This document shows positions 41,134 through 53,059 of a stretch of DNA of 64,000 bases, one piece after another (positions within the stretch are counted from its first letter, which is position 1; every line of letters starts with the position of its first letter). A program made the translations under genes and the position numbers. The DNA is taken from positions 27,600,583 to 27,664,582 of the forward strand of contig CM076191.1 in NCBI GenBank assembly GCA_038277395.1, in the 5' to 3' direction. The DNA comes from Dryocosmus kuriphilus. Taxonomy: Eukaryota; Arthropoda; Insecta; Hymenoptera; Cynipidae. The notes under the pieces are model-generated. The model did not search any database. It worked only from the letters and a program-made list of their open reading frames with translations, and was not told the DNA's origin.

Positions 41134-44100
41134 TGCCGATCCGGCGGTGATTTTCAAAATACTTTCTAAACTTCAACGAGTGATCGGTTTAATATTTGAT
41201 CAGGATAAATAATCAGTCGAATTAGTAATAATAAAAGTATATAAAGAAAACTGAAATATCGATTCGTTCAATTTTCAAACTTATACGAACAAGACGTCTT
41301 ACAATTTGTTCCATATATTAGCAGGGAACAAAATGTATAAGTATGCTGATATTAATAAAGTAAACTTAATCAAGGAATGATTTTAAAAATGCATGAAAAC
41401 ATTAAAATTTGAATTATTTCCGCAATTTCATAAAAAAGTGTCAAAATTACTTTATTGTGGTCTCATTTTATGCAAAATTTTGAAATATTGTCCTGAAATA
41501 TTTTCAGGATATAGAAGATGCTTTCTCGTGTAATGTAGGAAATATATTATTAAAATTAGAAGAACTTAATAATAATTAATTATATAATATATAGTATAAT
41601 GTATAAGATTAATAGAAATCATTGTATGACATCTTAATTATAACTTATTAGTTGTGAGGCAGTAATAAATTGTATTATTTATTGCACTTGTTATTATTTC
41701 ATAAATATTATACTTTGCCATTCGTGTTTAAAAAATCCCGCAGCGTAACGCATCACATTTTTAGGTTGTGTTGTACACCAAACATGTATTTTCTTATTAT
41801 TTGCAGTATCTTTTTTGCTTATCTTACAATCATTCATGAATTTCAATGCAAATGGTGCGCAAAAATGATAAAAATTCATTCATTTCATTACATTTAATTA
41901 ATTATTTCATCATATACTAAGTTTTACCGCATTTACCCATTTACAACACATGATCGGTAATTGATGGGTAAATGACGGTCAGACCACTATCAGCCTCATC
42001 TCTACTCCTATCCTTTTCTTAGCAAGTCCAAGTCTAGCTACCATACAACACACTAGGTGCAAGCACATCAGAGTATATTGCAATTTTCGCTTTATTTGTC
42101 GCATTTTGCTTCCTCATAGATGAAGCTTTGTAGTCGTGACAATTTCCAATGTTTCTAAAATGATTTAATGAAACGTTTCTCAGTTGAAAAATGTCTAATA
42201 TAACGCTCTAAGTAATGTTCCTGATGTGCGTGTGTGTTTCGCCCCTTTTTTTAACACGATAATTTATAGACGGTTCAAGACAAGTTGATGAAATTTTTAG
42301 GGCTTATTTTCAATGCTAATATCTCAAATCTGATGCAGGGGTTTTTTAAAAAATATTTAGTTTTAAATACGCGCTCGGTGTTAATGGATCGTATAAACCT
42401 TTAAATTAAAAATTCCAAAAGAAATTATTTTACTTAAAGCTTTATCGCCCTTAAGGAATACATTGTCATCATGACACGCGCGCTTCGCGCTCGATAATTA
42501 CATTTTTTAAAAGCACATTGTAGATTGGTAAAGTTTTTTTGTGATTCTCCAAATTTTCACAATACAGGATTTCGATTCTTAAAAGTAAAATGATGAGTCT
42601 TATAAATAAATTGTGTAGCTCTTTCCAAGATGAACAGCTTTGCTTCTTAATATTTTCTCATATCTTGCATAGTTTTGCTGAAAAGTGTTTTTCTTTATAT
42701 TTCATAACATATTTCAAGAATAACTCAAAAACTACGCGTCTGCTCAAAAAAATGATGGAAAGTAAATTTGTAGATCTTTTTGAGGTAAACAACTTTGTTT
42801 ATTATCATTTTTCCGTATCTTGCATAGTTTGACGGAAAATTTTAAATCTTTGATTTTTAATAACGTTTTATCGATTGAAACAAAAACCGTACATTTTATC
42901 AAAAAATAGTTCTAACAAAATTTGTAGATATTTTTTAATTGAACAACTTCGTTCTTTACAATTTTTTTTTTGTATCTTGAATATTTTGGCGGGAAACCAG
43001 AGTTTTTAAATTTTAATAGCGTTTTCTTGATTAAAACAAAAACCGTTTATTTTATCAAAAAACAATTAAGACAAAATTTATAGATTTTTTTGAGATGAAC
43101 AATTTTACTTTCTTACATTTCTTTTGTATCTCTCATAGTTAAGCCGGAAAATGGATGTTTTGATTTTGTGAAAACCGTTTTTGATGGATAAAACCATAAG
43201 CGTTGGTCAAAAGTAGCTGGTTAATAAACTAGTCCTTACTTTTTACACTTTAAAGAAGTGTGCCAAAGCGCAACCCAATCCGATTAGTCCTTCGAAAGTT
43301 ATCGCGACCACAGACGACGACAACGACGCCAACGACGCCGAAAACGACGCCGACAACAACAGACAGACAGACACCGTTGTAAAAACCGTTTTTTCTGACT
43401 CAGGGGGTCTCAAAACGTGCAGATTTGATGAAATCCGCGAAAGTCGAATTTTACATAAATCTAATACCTTCTCTGATGAGAATGTAAAAAAAAAACAGAT
43501 TTTGTATAGTAAAACTTTTTTCATTAACATAACTCAGATCTGACGCAAGAATATAACAAATTTCTTGAGTAAAGATGAATCGATTGACCTATAATATTAA
43601 TATATTTTATTGAAGAAAACGGAACTTAAGGTCATTTATATTATTTGAAATATGAGTTTTTTAGGACAATTTTTCAATCAACGTAATTCATAGTTGAGGC
43701 AAGAACAAAAAATATTCCTTGATTTAAGGCGAATCGATTCACCTATAATAAATATTTAAAAACTTTTACTATTTAATCATAATGAGGAAGCAAAGTGCTG
43801 ATACAATAAGCACAAATGAGCACACACCCGAGATCGAATTCACTGTTATTTTTCTTCATAACAGTAAAATGAAAACAAATTTTTGGACCCTTGCCAAAAA
43901 AAAAAATCAAACAGGGAAGTAATAGACGCAAAACTATATAAATATATTTTTTTTACTCAGTTTAAATCAATTTTGAAAATTTAACTATATATACATATTA
44001 TAAACATAATTTTAGGTAGTGTCTATACGTCCGGACACAAGTCGTGTCCCTTTCCGCTTTCCAAGTCCGTACCTTTAGACTTGAATGTGTTACAAGCGCA

Positions 44101-44195
44101 CTTAAATTGTCTTTTTTTACTTTAGACCCAGCTATAATTTTATACATAATACCTCGCATAATATATTATCTTCCAAGATTAATTGAAATCGAAAG
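41134..44195. other. Non-coding region downstream of GR2, paralogous to 20340-22282
   Basis: No gene seen. It aligns with 20340-22282 apart from the 1.1-kb insertion at 42371-43487. Together they show that the GR gene and about 2 kb of downstream DNA were duplicated as a unit. Confidence 0.8.
42371..43487. repeat. Unclassified 1.1-kb repeat, second copy
   Basis: Homologous to 32560-33668. The left end is TACGCGCTCGGTG and the right end GAGAATGTAAAAA. The paralogous empty site is at about 21543-21585, so the element's outer limits can be read directly. Internal 170-190-bp units as in the first copy. Confidence 0.78.
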
Positions 44196-44378
44196 AACAA
44201 TTTCAAATATTGATACTTTTAACGTATACTATTCCACTTACGGAACAAATATTTTTTAAATAAATTAAACACCAGTAAAAATCGATGTAAGTTGACAATT
44301 ATCGAACGTTTTTTTATATTAATTTATAATGCATCTAAGAACACTTATACAAACAAGTGCGCATTTAATTACAATTAC

Positions 44379-47300
44379 TTATCTTTTTATTTCGGGACGA
44401 AAATGTATTAAAAAAACGAGGTATGTCGACAGTGTTTCCATAAACTGAAAAACATAATATTTATATTAGACATTTTATTTATAAATAATCTCCATTTACA
44501 TGCCAGACATTTATTTCGATAAAACTGACTAAGTTTCAACAGCGGATCGCTGTCTTCATCAGGTCAAGAGTTGTAGCGAAATGAAATAGATGTAATCAAT
44601 TATGAGAGAATCCATCAATTTTTTGTTATTGTGGAGCGTCATTAAAAATATTCTATAAATTTTACTTCCAGAGATTATAGTAAATAAAAAAAATATGTTT
44701 AATTTGTATCATAATTCAAGAATCTTCAGAATTTGGAGGTTATGAATGTGTGATATAGTCCTTTAATAACCTCTTAGAAGATCAAAATCAAATAAAAGTC
44801 CAAATAAGTGTCATTATTGAAACACTTGTTTAAAATTGTAATAGGTGTAAAAAATTTTTAATTTTGTAATAATCATTCGTTGGAACAAAAACAGTGAGTT
44901 TATGCTCCAATAAGCATTGTGTCTGATCATTCGTTCGAGCATAAACTCACTGTTTTTGTTCCAACGAATGATTATTACAAACTTTTTAAAATTTTTACAC
45001 CTTTTACAATTTTAAACAAGTGTTTCAATAATGCCACTTATTTGAACTTTTATTTGATTTTGATCTTCTGAGAGGTTATTAAAGGATTATATGACACATT
45101 CATAACCTCCAAATTCTAAAGATTCTTGAATAATGATACAAATTAAAAATTTTTTTTGATTTACTATAATCTCCGAAAGTAAAATTTATACAAGATTTTT
45201 AATGACGCTCCACAATAACAAAAAATTGATGGATTCTCTCTTAACTGATTACATCTAGTTCATTTATCTACAACTCTTGACCTGATGAGGACAGCGGTCC
45301 ACTGTTGAAATGTAGTCAAATACTTTTATCGAAATAAATGTCTGGATGATGTCGTAAATGGAGATTACTTATAACTTATTCTATCCTGGACGTTAAAAAA
45401 TTACAAATTGAACATCTTATAATTTGTTTTGATTCTAGACATTTTATATTATTTGATTATAAACTAGACGTATATAATTAAATTCTCACCCTTTGAATTA
45501 AGGGATAGTCTAAAGCAGTTTCCCCACATATAGTAAATACCAAGGGTTGTTGGATCAGTTGTAGAGAAAATTGTTCAATCTGGTATTAAAAAAAAGAAAC
45601 ATTTTTCATTATTCTGGTATATTAATTTAGAGATACTTTAAAGCAGGATTTTTACCTCTTCTTTTAATTCTGCACTTTGAATTGTATTTTTTATTTTAAA
45701 AAGGATTTCTTTCGTCCTACGTGACTGCATGTGAAAAAATAATTTGTTTGTGAAGTAGGCGGCAAGAGCCTATGAAGGTCATGTCATACTAACCTCAAAA
45801 TATTTATTCGACCTTTTTTTTCGCAACAACTCACGTCCATTCGAATTGCGATATCGGATTGAAAATTTATTAAATTAAATAAAAGGCACTAAGGAACGTT
45901 TTTATACTTCTACATTTTTGGAAATACAAACAAAATTTTCTAGAATTCTTTTTAAAAAATTTCTTTTATGTAATTCCAAAAACTTAGGAGTATACAAAAG
46001 TTCCTTAGTACCTTTTATTTAATTTAGCAAACGGAAAATTCAATATCTGAATTCGCGCAGACGTAAGTTGTCGCAAAAGAAATGTCGATAAAGCAGGAAT
46101 CGTATGACGTAAGTAAGTGTCACATGGCCTTAAGCAGGGTTTCGTAGGGTTTCGTAGGTTTCGAGGATAAAGCTGAGAATTCAAAAGTCAAAGGTGAAAG
46201 GTCAGATGTCAAAGGTAAAATATTTTAGGTCAGTAATGATATTTGAAAGACCAGGGTACAAAGGTCTTCGATTAGAGATCTGTGGTCAGAGTTTTATAGA
46301 AAACAGATTTTTGACCAACTAAAAATAAAAGTATTTCGCCTAAGAAACCCTAAGAAATTATAAACTTCTACAAATTTGAGCATATCTTATTGATTACCTC
46401 TGAGCTGACTCTTCCACAAGTAGAATTAACGTTCAGAAGTCTGTAAATATAGAGAGCACACCATCCTGAGAGACACAATATATACCTATAGTTTTCCGTA
46501 AATTTGTTATCTTTAAACAAAATCGCGTTGAACAAAGCATACAAACATCCTGCCATAGAAGCAAAGAGGGCTATTATTACAATCATTAATTGTGTTTGAT
46601 AAATTTTATTTACTTGGAAGGATATTTTAGTCAGTTCCATATGAAGATGCCTGCATAAGAAAATAATAATGAATTAGTTAACCTAGTTTAGTGTGTAATA
46701 TATTTGAAAATGATTTAAGAAAAAATTATTTTCGATCATTTTGGAAGTTACTAAATTAAATTCACCACTCACTTGATTAGTATTATGACTTTCTTTTCTC
46801 GTTCTGCGTTATTTAATATATCGCTGCGTTCAGTTGACATAATTAATACACTTATTCTATTATGTTTTTTTATACAATTTTTCTTCAGTTTCTGGTTTTT
46901 GGTTCATTGACTCGATTCTTTTTAAAAGTAAATTAATACTGTTAAATTTCAGTCCTATATAGCTGCGGAAAAAGAATATATAAATGTTAAGTTCAATCTT
47001 TTAAAGATTTTGATTAAACGTTCTAAAACTTTTGCTTTGATAAAATTTTGAAAATAAATAGTTTAAACAAATTATCAAATCATTCGAATAACTTTCGAAT
47101 ATAATAAAAAATACTTGCTTCACTATCGACGAAAACGTGAAATCGACCACAGAATGTAGTTGAATAGGATAATGGAGTAAATAACTCAGGTGCAAGCATT
47201 TGACGAAATCAAATATTTGTGATAAAAAATATACGTCCAATAACATAACAGTGCCAATCCTGACAACCCACATCACTGTTTTCAGCAACGAATTTGCAAA

Positions 47301-47755
47301 AATTTCTCGATAATTATTTGGGAGACCTAAACTTTCTAAAGCTTCATCTAATAGTTCCATCCTTTTAATGATAATCTTAGTTGTCTTTTGTTAAAGTAGA
47401 AAAGTCACATTCATAATTTTTTTGATAATGAGCATAATCAATTATTGCATTTTGAGGATTTACTTACCTTGTAATAATACCAGCCAATAAGAACACAGCA
47501 TGCCGAAATGCAAAAATTAGAATATTTGATAATTTTGAACATATTTAATCTCATTTCGTTGATATCGGGAATTGCATTAAATGGGTCCAAAATATTAGCG
47601 TAACAATAAGCACTAATGCTTAAGAAAATGTAAACAAGTGATAGCGCAAGTTGAGAATTACGCAAGGGGTATTCGAGTAAACTCAATCCAGTAATCCAGT
47701 TTAAAATCAAAATCGGAAGTATTGCATCGTGAAGAGTTTTTGGTTGCAACTTCAT
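44379..47755 (-). CDS. Gustatory receptor GR2, seven exons
   Basis: Exons by splice sites and homology to GR3: 47755-47468, 47375-47119, 46962-46773, 46650-46398, 45724-45656, 45579-45490, 44444-44379 (stop TAA). The product is a seven-transmembrane insect chemoreceptor of the GR family. Exon 6 encodes IEQFSLQLIQQPLVFTICG...TALDYPL and exon 7 STYLVFLIHF, the GR C-terminal signature, with H for the usual Q. Intron 2 has a GC donor (GAA|GCAAGT). Exon 3 is 190 bases where 189 would keep the frame; the extra base is in an A7 run (rc of about 46865-46871), so this is either a frameshifted allele or a sequencing error. Intron 6 holds a palindromic ribozyme-bearing repeat and intron 4 a MITE. Confidence 0.82.
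44524..44570 (-). ncRNA. Hammerhead-ribozyme-like motif, left arm
   Basis: On the minus strand CTTGAC precedes CTGATGA (rc of 44557-44563). Helix II (ACAGCG/CGCTGT with a 3-base loop) follows, then GAAAC (rc of 44533-44537) and GTCAG, which can pair with CTTGAC to close helix I. The helix III remnant is a single pair, as in minimal Penelope-type hammerheads that act as dimers. Activity unknown. Confidence 0.55.
45275..45320 (+). ncRNA. Hammerhead-ribozyme-like motif, right arm
   Basis: TTGAC, CTGATGA (45282-45288), helix II ACAGCGG/CCACTGT (one mismatch), GAAA (45307-45310), TGTA, GTCAA. GTCAA pairs with TTGAC for helix I. Confidence 0.55.
45745..46140. mobile_element. MITE-like inverted repeat in GR2 intron 4
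   Basis: AAATTAAATAAAAGGCACTAAGG near 45873 pairs with CCTTAGTACCTTTTATTTAATTT near 46001 (about 20 bp of near-perfect pairing). Outer blocks TTTCGCAACAACTCACGTCC / GACGTAAGTTGTCGCAAAAG and AGGTCATGTCATAC / CGTATGACG also pair. Confidence 0.6.
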
Positions 47756-49590
47756 TATTCACTGTGTTACTAATGCCTGTGTTACTAATTTCGATTGAGA
47801 TAGACTCAATCATTAACAGCGTTTTCTTCATGCGCAGAAAGATACCTATCTATTATTATTACATCATTAAGCCATATCTCTTTTGGGGTAGCCGTAAACT
47901 CGTTCAATTTTAGCCTCACGTGCGTCAAGAAATTAGATTAAATATATAGGTATCATTTGCATTTATTTTACATATCTGATAAAGCTGATAAGGAGGCGTT
48001 CAAAAACTACGTTACCTGTTAGGGGGGAGGGGTTAACATATTTTGTGACGATTTGTGAAGCAGAGGGTGGGGTTAATCCAGAATGTGATATCGCACATGA
48101 AAAATATAAATGCTTATAACACTTCTTTTTTAAATGCTTGAAAAAATAAAAATAGGTGATTTTATTTTATTGGTCATTTAGTGACAATGTGGATTATATC
48201 ACACTTTTTTAACTTACTTAAAAAATCATCTTAAACAATGCAATGCGCTGGCACCTATTGTTTAAAGATTCGTCCAAAACGCATAGCGTCTATGCGTTAA
48301 AAAGAAGTGCTGTCAATAATATTCGCAATATTGAGAACGACGAGGATGGAGAGTGGTTTGATGAGGAGTTTATACATAAGGCTAACTTAAAAAACCGAAA
48401 TTCGATTATAAAGCAAAAGCTCCTATCGTACTTACTGAGGAACATTTAAAGGCAGTCTGTAAAGAAAATGAACCAAAGACTAAAAGGCGTATATAATAAG
48501 GTGGAGTGAAAAAAATTATTGCGAATTTTTTATTTGTACAGTTTTCTACAATAAACAATAATAAATAATAATATATAATCATATTTTAAAAAAAAAGAAT
48601 TTTTGATCTAGATAGGCTTTTTTGAAATATTAACAAAGGAAGCACACCACTATTATTTTGAATGTAAATTTCTTTATATAAATCATTAGGCCAATTGAAA
48701 ATAGTTTTAAAAAAAGCAAAATTAGAATTATTAAAAGTTAAATTTTGATACAAATGTTCCGTTAATCAAGTACAAAAAAATTTAATTTTTGTTGATATTT
48801 CAAAAAATTCTATTTTTATCAATTTTTTTGTAAACAATTATTATTTATTATTACTCCTTATAAGAAAAAAATTCTTCTCGTAAAAGATTCGCAATAATGT
48901 TTGCCTCCAGAGAAAACATTTTTTAATTTTTCAAAATTTAATAATTTTCAACCCCTTTGTAGTAGCCAAAAGTGATATCCAAAAAACTTGAAAACAATCA
49001 CGGGTTATCCTCATACGAAAAAATTTTATAACTTTATGTATCATTACTGATTCATAAATAAATAAGTCAGTCTAGTCATCTTATCAAAATAAAAAAACTT
49101 TGTTACTTATCAGGTTGCTATATCCTTAATATTAAAAAAAAATACTTATAAACAAAAAATTTAAAAATTCTTAAAGATGAAAATTTTTTTGGAGATAATT
49201 AGGTATAAACATTCTTTCGAATTGCATTAATTTAATACTTGTAACTTTAGATTGTAAAAGGAGTCAGATGAGATGGAATAGGGGGACTTTCGATTGTAAA
49301 AGGAGTCTAATGGGATGGAAAATGCGATTTCGCCTGAACTTTTTTATTATTTATTTTATATCATTTATTATTTATTACTGCATATTATTAATTATTGTTT
49401 TATGTTCAATGCTCATAGGTCACAGAAGGTTTTTATATAGTTCAATAGATTCCTTTCATCAAAACGAATAAATTTATTACTTAAAATATTGTTGTATTCC
49501 CAAAATTAAGAAAATTTTTCTCTTACAAACATTAGAAAAATTTACAAATCTGTAGGTTTCACAACTTTTGTTCATAGATTGTTTCTAAAT
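47756..49590. other. Region upstream of GR2
   Basis: The first 150 bases are related to the GR1 upstream region. At 47993-48095 a degraded repeat reads GCGTTCAAAAACTACGTTA, then a G-rich stretch and TTTTGTGACGATTTGTGA, resembling ends of small DNA transposons. A 68-codon frame at 48243-48449 has no recognisable relatives. The rest is AT-rich with no gene seen. Confidence 0.45.
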
Positions 49591-49595
49591 ACATA

Positions 49596-50763
49596 CGAGG
49601 TGTGTTCAAAAAGTAAGGTGACTTTTTGTTTTTATGGAAAAATATTTATTTGTTCATAAATTATTATGTTGTCCCCATCAAAGTAACCCCCCTCAGATAT
49701 AACACACTTGTGCCAACGCTTTTTCCAATCCTCGAAGCACTTCTGATAAGCAATTTTTGGTGTAGCCTTGAGTTCTTCCAACGATGCATTCTTTAGCTCC
49801 TCAGTCGTTATAAATCTCCATCCTTTCATGGGTCTCTTCAGTTTTGGGAACAGGAAAAATTCGCAGGAGCAGGCCAAGTTCGGTGAATATGGTGGCTGAG
49901 GCATGATTGTGGTTTTGTTTTTGGCCAAAAAGTCACGCACAAGCAACGATGAGCGAGTAGGTGCATTGTTGTGATGCAAAAGCGACCTTGCGGTAAGAAC
50001 TCTTGATGTACGTTGCCACGGTAATCGAAAAAAACAGTGAGCAAAACCTTCACATTTGATCGAAGTTGACGTGCTTTTTTCGGTCTTGGCTCTTCCGGGG
50101 TCTTCCATTGAGACGATTGGGCTTTGGTTTCGACGTCATAACCGTATAACCATGATTCGTCACCAGTTATAACCCTTTTGAGCATATCAGGATCATTATT
50201 GACGTCATTTAACAGCTCTTGAGCGATGCTCATTCGACGGTTCTTTTGGTCAAAATTAACCAGTTTTGGAACAAATTTCGCTGCCACACGTTTCATCCCC
50301 AAAATATCGGAAAAAATTGCATGACACGAGCCAACCGAGATGCCGACGTCTTCAGCAACTTCTCTAACAGTGATTCGACGATTCCCCAACACCATATTCT
50401 TCACTTCTTCAACGCTTTCATCATTTATTGACGTGCTGGGATGTCCAGAGCGAGATTGCTCAAAGTAGACTCACCGTATACCACTGTTAACATTTCAAGT
50501 GTTTTGGAGCACTTAATTCCATTTTTTACATAAAATTTTATGCAAGTTCTCTGATCCATTTTTTCGACAGCAGAAAATCGAAGCTCATACAAACACTTCT
50601 AACCTTTACGCCTCTCACAAACAAACTAAGAATGCTATACACTTGAAACTGTGCACATGTTTTCGGGACAAGTGTATACCAATATAAAATTTAAAAAAAT
50701 GAAGATCGAATGTACGTAGCCCGCGAAATTTTAAAAGTCACCTTACTTTTTGAACACACCTCG
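49596..50763 (-). mobile_element. Complete mariner element, inactive
   Basis: Terminal inverted repeats CGAGGTGTGTTCAAAAAGTAA (left, given to 20-21 bases) and its complement at 50740-50763, flanked by TA on both sides (49594-49595 and 50764-50765). Length 1168 bp, short for the family because of an internal deletion in the transposase. Confidence 0.93.
49632..50559 (-). pseudogene. Mariner transposase, disrupted
   Basis: N-terminus MDQRTCIKFYVKNG at 50559. Most of the helix-turn-helix linker is in a different frame from the segment GNRRITVREVAEDVGISVGSC (50386 on). ITGDESWLYGYD holds the first catalytic aspartate. A further frameshift and deletion lie after EFLPQGR (about 49980). In place of the usual HHDNAP the sequence has HHNNAP, and the third acidic site (SPDLAPCDFF in active relatives) reads SPNLACSCEFF. 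Two of three catalytic positions are thus altered. The C-terminus is KRPMKGWRF...CFEDWKKRWHKCV. Confidence 0.9.
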
Positions 50764-50769
50764 TAAATC

Positions 50770-51185
50770 GATTCTTTTTGTCAAAATGAACAAAACTGGT
50801 ACGTATTATGAGAATATATTCGTAATATTGAAAAAAATTTACTTACATATATAAATGAAAAATTAAAAATTTTTTTTAAAAATTTTTAACACAAAAGGTT
50901 TTGTTTAGAGATAGTTATAAGCATTCTATCACATTATACCAACTCAATACCACCCCATAATTGAAAAAAATTTGCTTTATAGTGTGTCTTATTACTGACA
51001 ACACTGTGATAAAAAATATTAAAAATTTCAAATCTTTCAAAAATGTTTTTTGATATTAAACGATATTTAATCAATCAACTTCAAACTTTTTTGTTAAAAA
51101 AGGATGTAAGTCATTAAAATTTACGTACACAATTTTTTTCTTAAATTTTTCAAAATTTAAAAAAAATGTATGCTCAAAACGATTT
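50770..51185. other. AT-rich stretch, nothing recognised
   Basis: Long A and T runs. No frame above 60 codons and no clear repeat. Confidence 0.5.
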
Positions 51186-51189
51186 GCTA

Positions 51190-51400
51190 CAAAATACAAA
51201 CTCCATTTGTGCTTTACGTAAAGTCTTTGGTTATAAACATCTCGTGTCGAACAATGATGTCCAGTGGAAGAAATCCTTAAGCCACTTAGACTAAACAGTC
51301 AAAAACAATCAAATTTTTTTTTTGAGTTATTCATTCGATTATTTCTGGACTGAATTGTAATCTAAAGTTGATATCAAATATGATAATGGGGTTTTTGCAT
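51190..51400 (-). pseudogene. Relic of a gustatory receptor 3' end (GR4)
   Basis: Aligns with 56785-56960, the GR3 3' flank and last exon (shared TTTACGTAAAGTCTTTG, CATC(T/C)CGTGTCGA, CCACTT(A/C)GACTAAA). On the minus strand QFSPEIIE-stop is readable at about 51350-51328. Immediately upstream lies TCAACTTTAGATTA, which belongs to GR exon 6, so intron 6 and part of exon 7 have been deleted. The rest of the gene is not found. Confidence 0.7.
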
Positions 51401-52049
51401 ATTTTTAAATACTTTTTTCTCCTAATGAAAATAAAACAGCACTAATAATAAAACCTAATTATTTACATACAAGGAATGTTTTTTCAAATAGGTTTGAATG
51501 TGATTTTTAATGTTTAAAAAGTATACTTTTTGAATCTTTTGCGGAAAAGTGAGTCAATGCTGATTGAGTCAGTCTATTCTTCATGGAGTCACCTTTAGCA
51601 TTATTCTGATTGGTTCAGCTCTTTGCAAGACGTGACGTTTCAAGGTCACAGAGTTGTTTGAATATGTGTTTTAATACTTTTTTTTGAAATATTTTTTTTC
51701 TAAGAAATTAAGTATTTAAACATCTTTTTAAAGCACTAAAGTGTATAGAATTCTAGGGTGTAGGAGGGAGTACGTGATAGCGCGCAAGAGTCCTGTGCCA
51801 AATTATTGTACGAAGCATAGTTTGGGCATAAAAAAGCTTCCAAGTTGGGCCTAATTAACCAATGAGGAACGAGTTTTAGCGACCACTTATTCGTGTTCCA
51901 AAAGTTATGATAGTGTGCGTTTTTTGACGACACACTTCAGCTCTTGTATTAATTCCCCGTCGTCGCGCTTCCATTGTTTATTGCGAATCACGGAGTTCAA
52001 AGCTTCAAAAACTCTGTACAATATTTTTTTGTATGCTTCGCAAACATTT

Positions 52050-52820
52050 ATTAACAATTCTAAAATAACATATCACCTTTTCAAATAACTAAAGTTACAA
52101 TTTTTCATTCCTCGAAGAATTTATGTTAAATTTCTTCTAACAAGGCTAACAAAAAACTAAACTTTCGTGAAACCCAGTGAGCTTTTCCTGGAAAATGTAT
52201 AAATAAGATTAAAATAACATAACATACTTTAAACCAACAAAAGTTACTCTTTTCTATTCCTCCAAAAATTTCTGTTACATTTCATGTAACCAAATTAACA
52301 AAAACACTATACTTTCGTGAAAACTAGTCAACTTTCACTCTTGAAAACTTATTAACAAGTTCAAAATAACAATAATTTTTCTACCAACAAAAGTCACTCT
52401 TTTCCATCCCTTGCCGAATTTCTGTTACATATCTTGTAACAAAACTAACAAATAAACGTAACTTTCGCGAAATCCAGCGAACATTCTTTTTTGAAAATTT
52501 ATTAACAAGCCCAAATTAACATAACAGCTTTTTTGGCAACAAAATTGACTTTTTTCAAATCCTCGCTGAATTTCTGTTACATAATTTGTTAGCAAGGTTC
52601 AAATAACATAATACACTTTTAACCAACAAAAGTTACTCTTTTACATTCCTCGTAAAATTCCCGTTACATTTCATGTAATCAAACTAACAAGAAAACTAAA
52701 CTTGTTTGAAAACCAGCCAACTTTCATGCGTAAAAACTTATTAACAAGTTCAAAATAACATAATACATTTTCTATCAACAAAAGTCACTCTTTTTCATCA
52801 CTCGTCAAATTTCTGTTACA
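52050..52820. repeat. ~150-bp tandem satellite, about five units
   Basis: Units share AACAAGTTCAAAATAACATAA, ACCAACAAAAGT(T/C)ACTCTTTT, AATTTCTGTTACAT and AAAACTA.ACTTTCGTGAAA blocks. Starts are near 52055, 52207, 52357, 52505, 52590 (short unit) and 52745. No coding. Confidence 0.8.
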
Positions 52821-53059
52821 TTTTAAAAAATTATTATAACAATAAGCCGTTTTCCTTTCGGGGTAAACGTAACTCTCTCTCGGTTCTAGCCTCTTTACAT
52901 TACCAGGGATTAGGAAATTTGTATATGTATGATCTCTCTAGCAATCACCTCTGGTGGAGAGCTTCGCACAGCCATATGGGGATTCATACGCTCAACCTAA
53001 ACCATATTCATTAAACAAAACCTTCCACCAGGGCCCTTGAGTACCCAAAATCTTTCGTT

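Larger units (their letters stand above)
44465..45370. repeat. Inverted pair of ~440-bp Penelope/retrozyme-like repeats
   Basis: The left arm (about 44465-44905) and right arm (about 44930-45370) are reverse complements at about 90 percent, down to the inner ends GGAACAAAAACAGTGAGTTTA / TAAACTCACTGTTTTTGTTCC-type blocks (around 44882 and 44942). Each arm carries a hammerhead-like core near its outer end. No reading frame of note. It lies in GR2 intron 6. Confidence 0.82.

Noticed and set aside
46160..46290. Cluster of AAAGGTCA-like nuclear-receptor half-sites in GR2 intron 4
   Set aside because: Irregular spacing and a local GTCAAAGG repetition; looks like a short degenerate repeat, not a defined response element.
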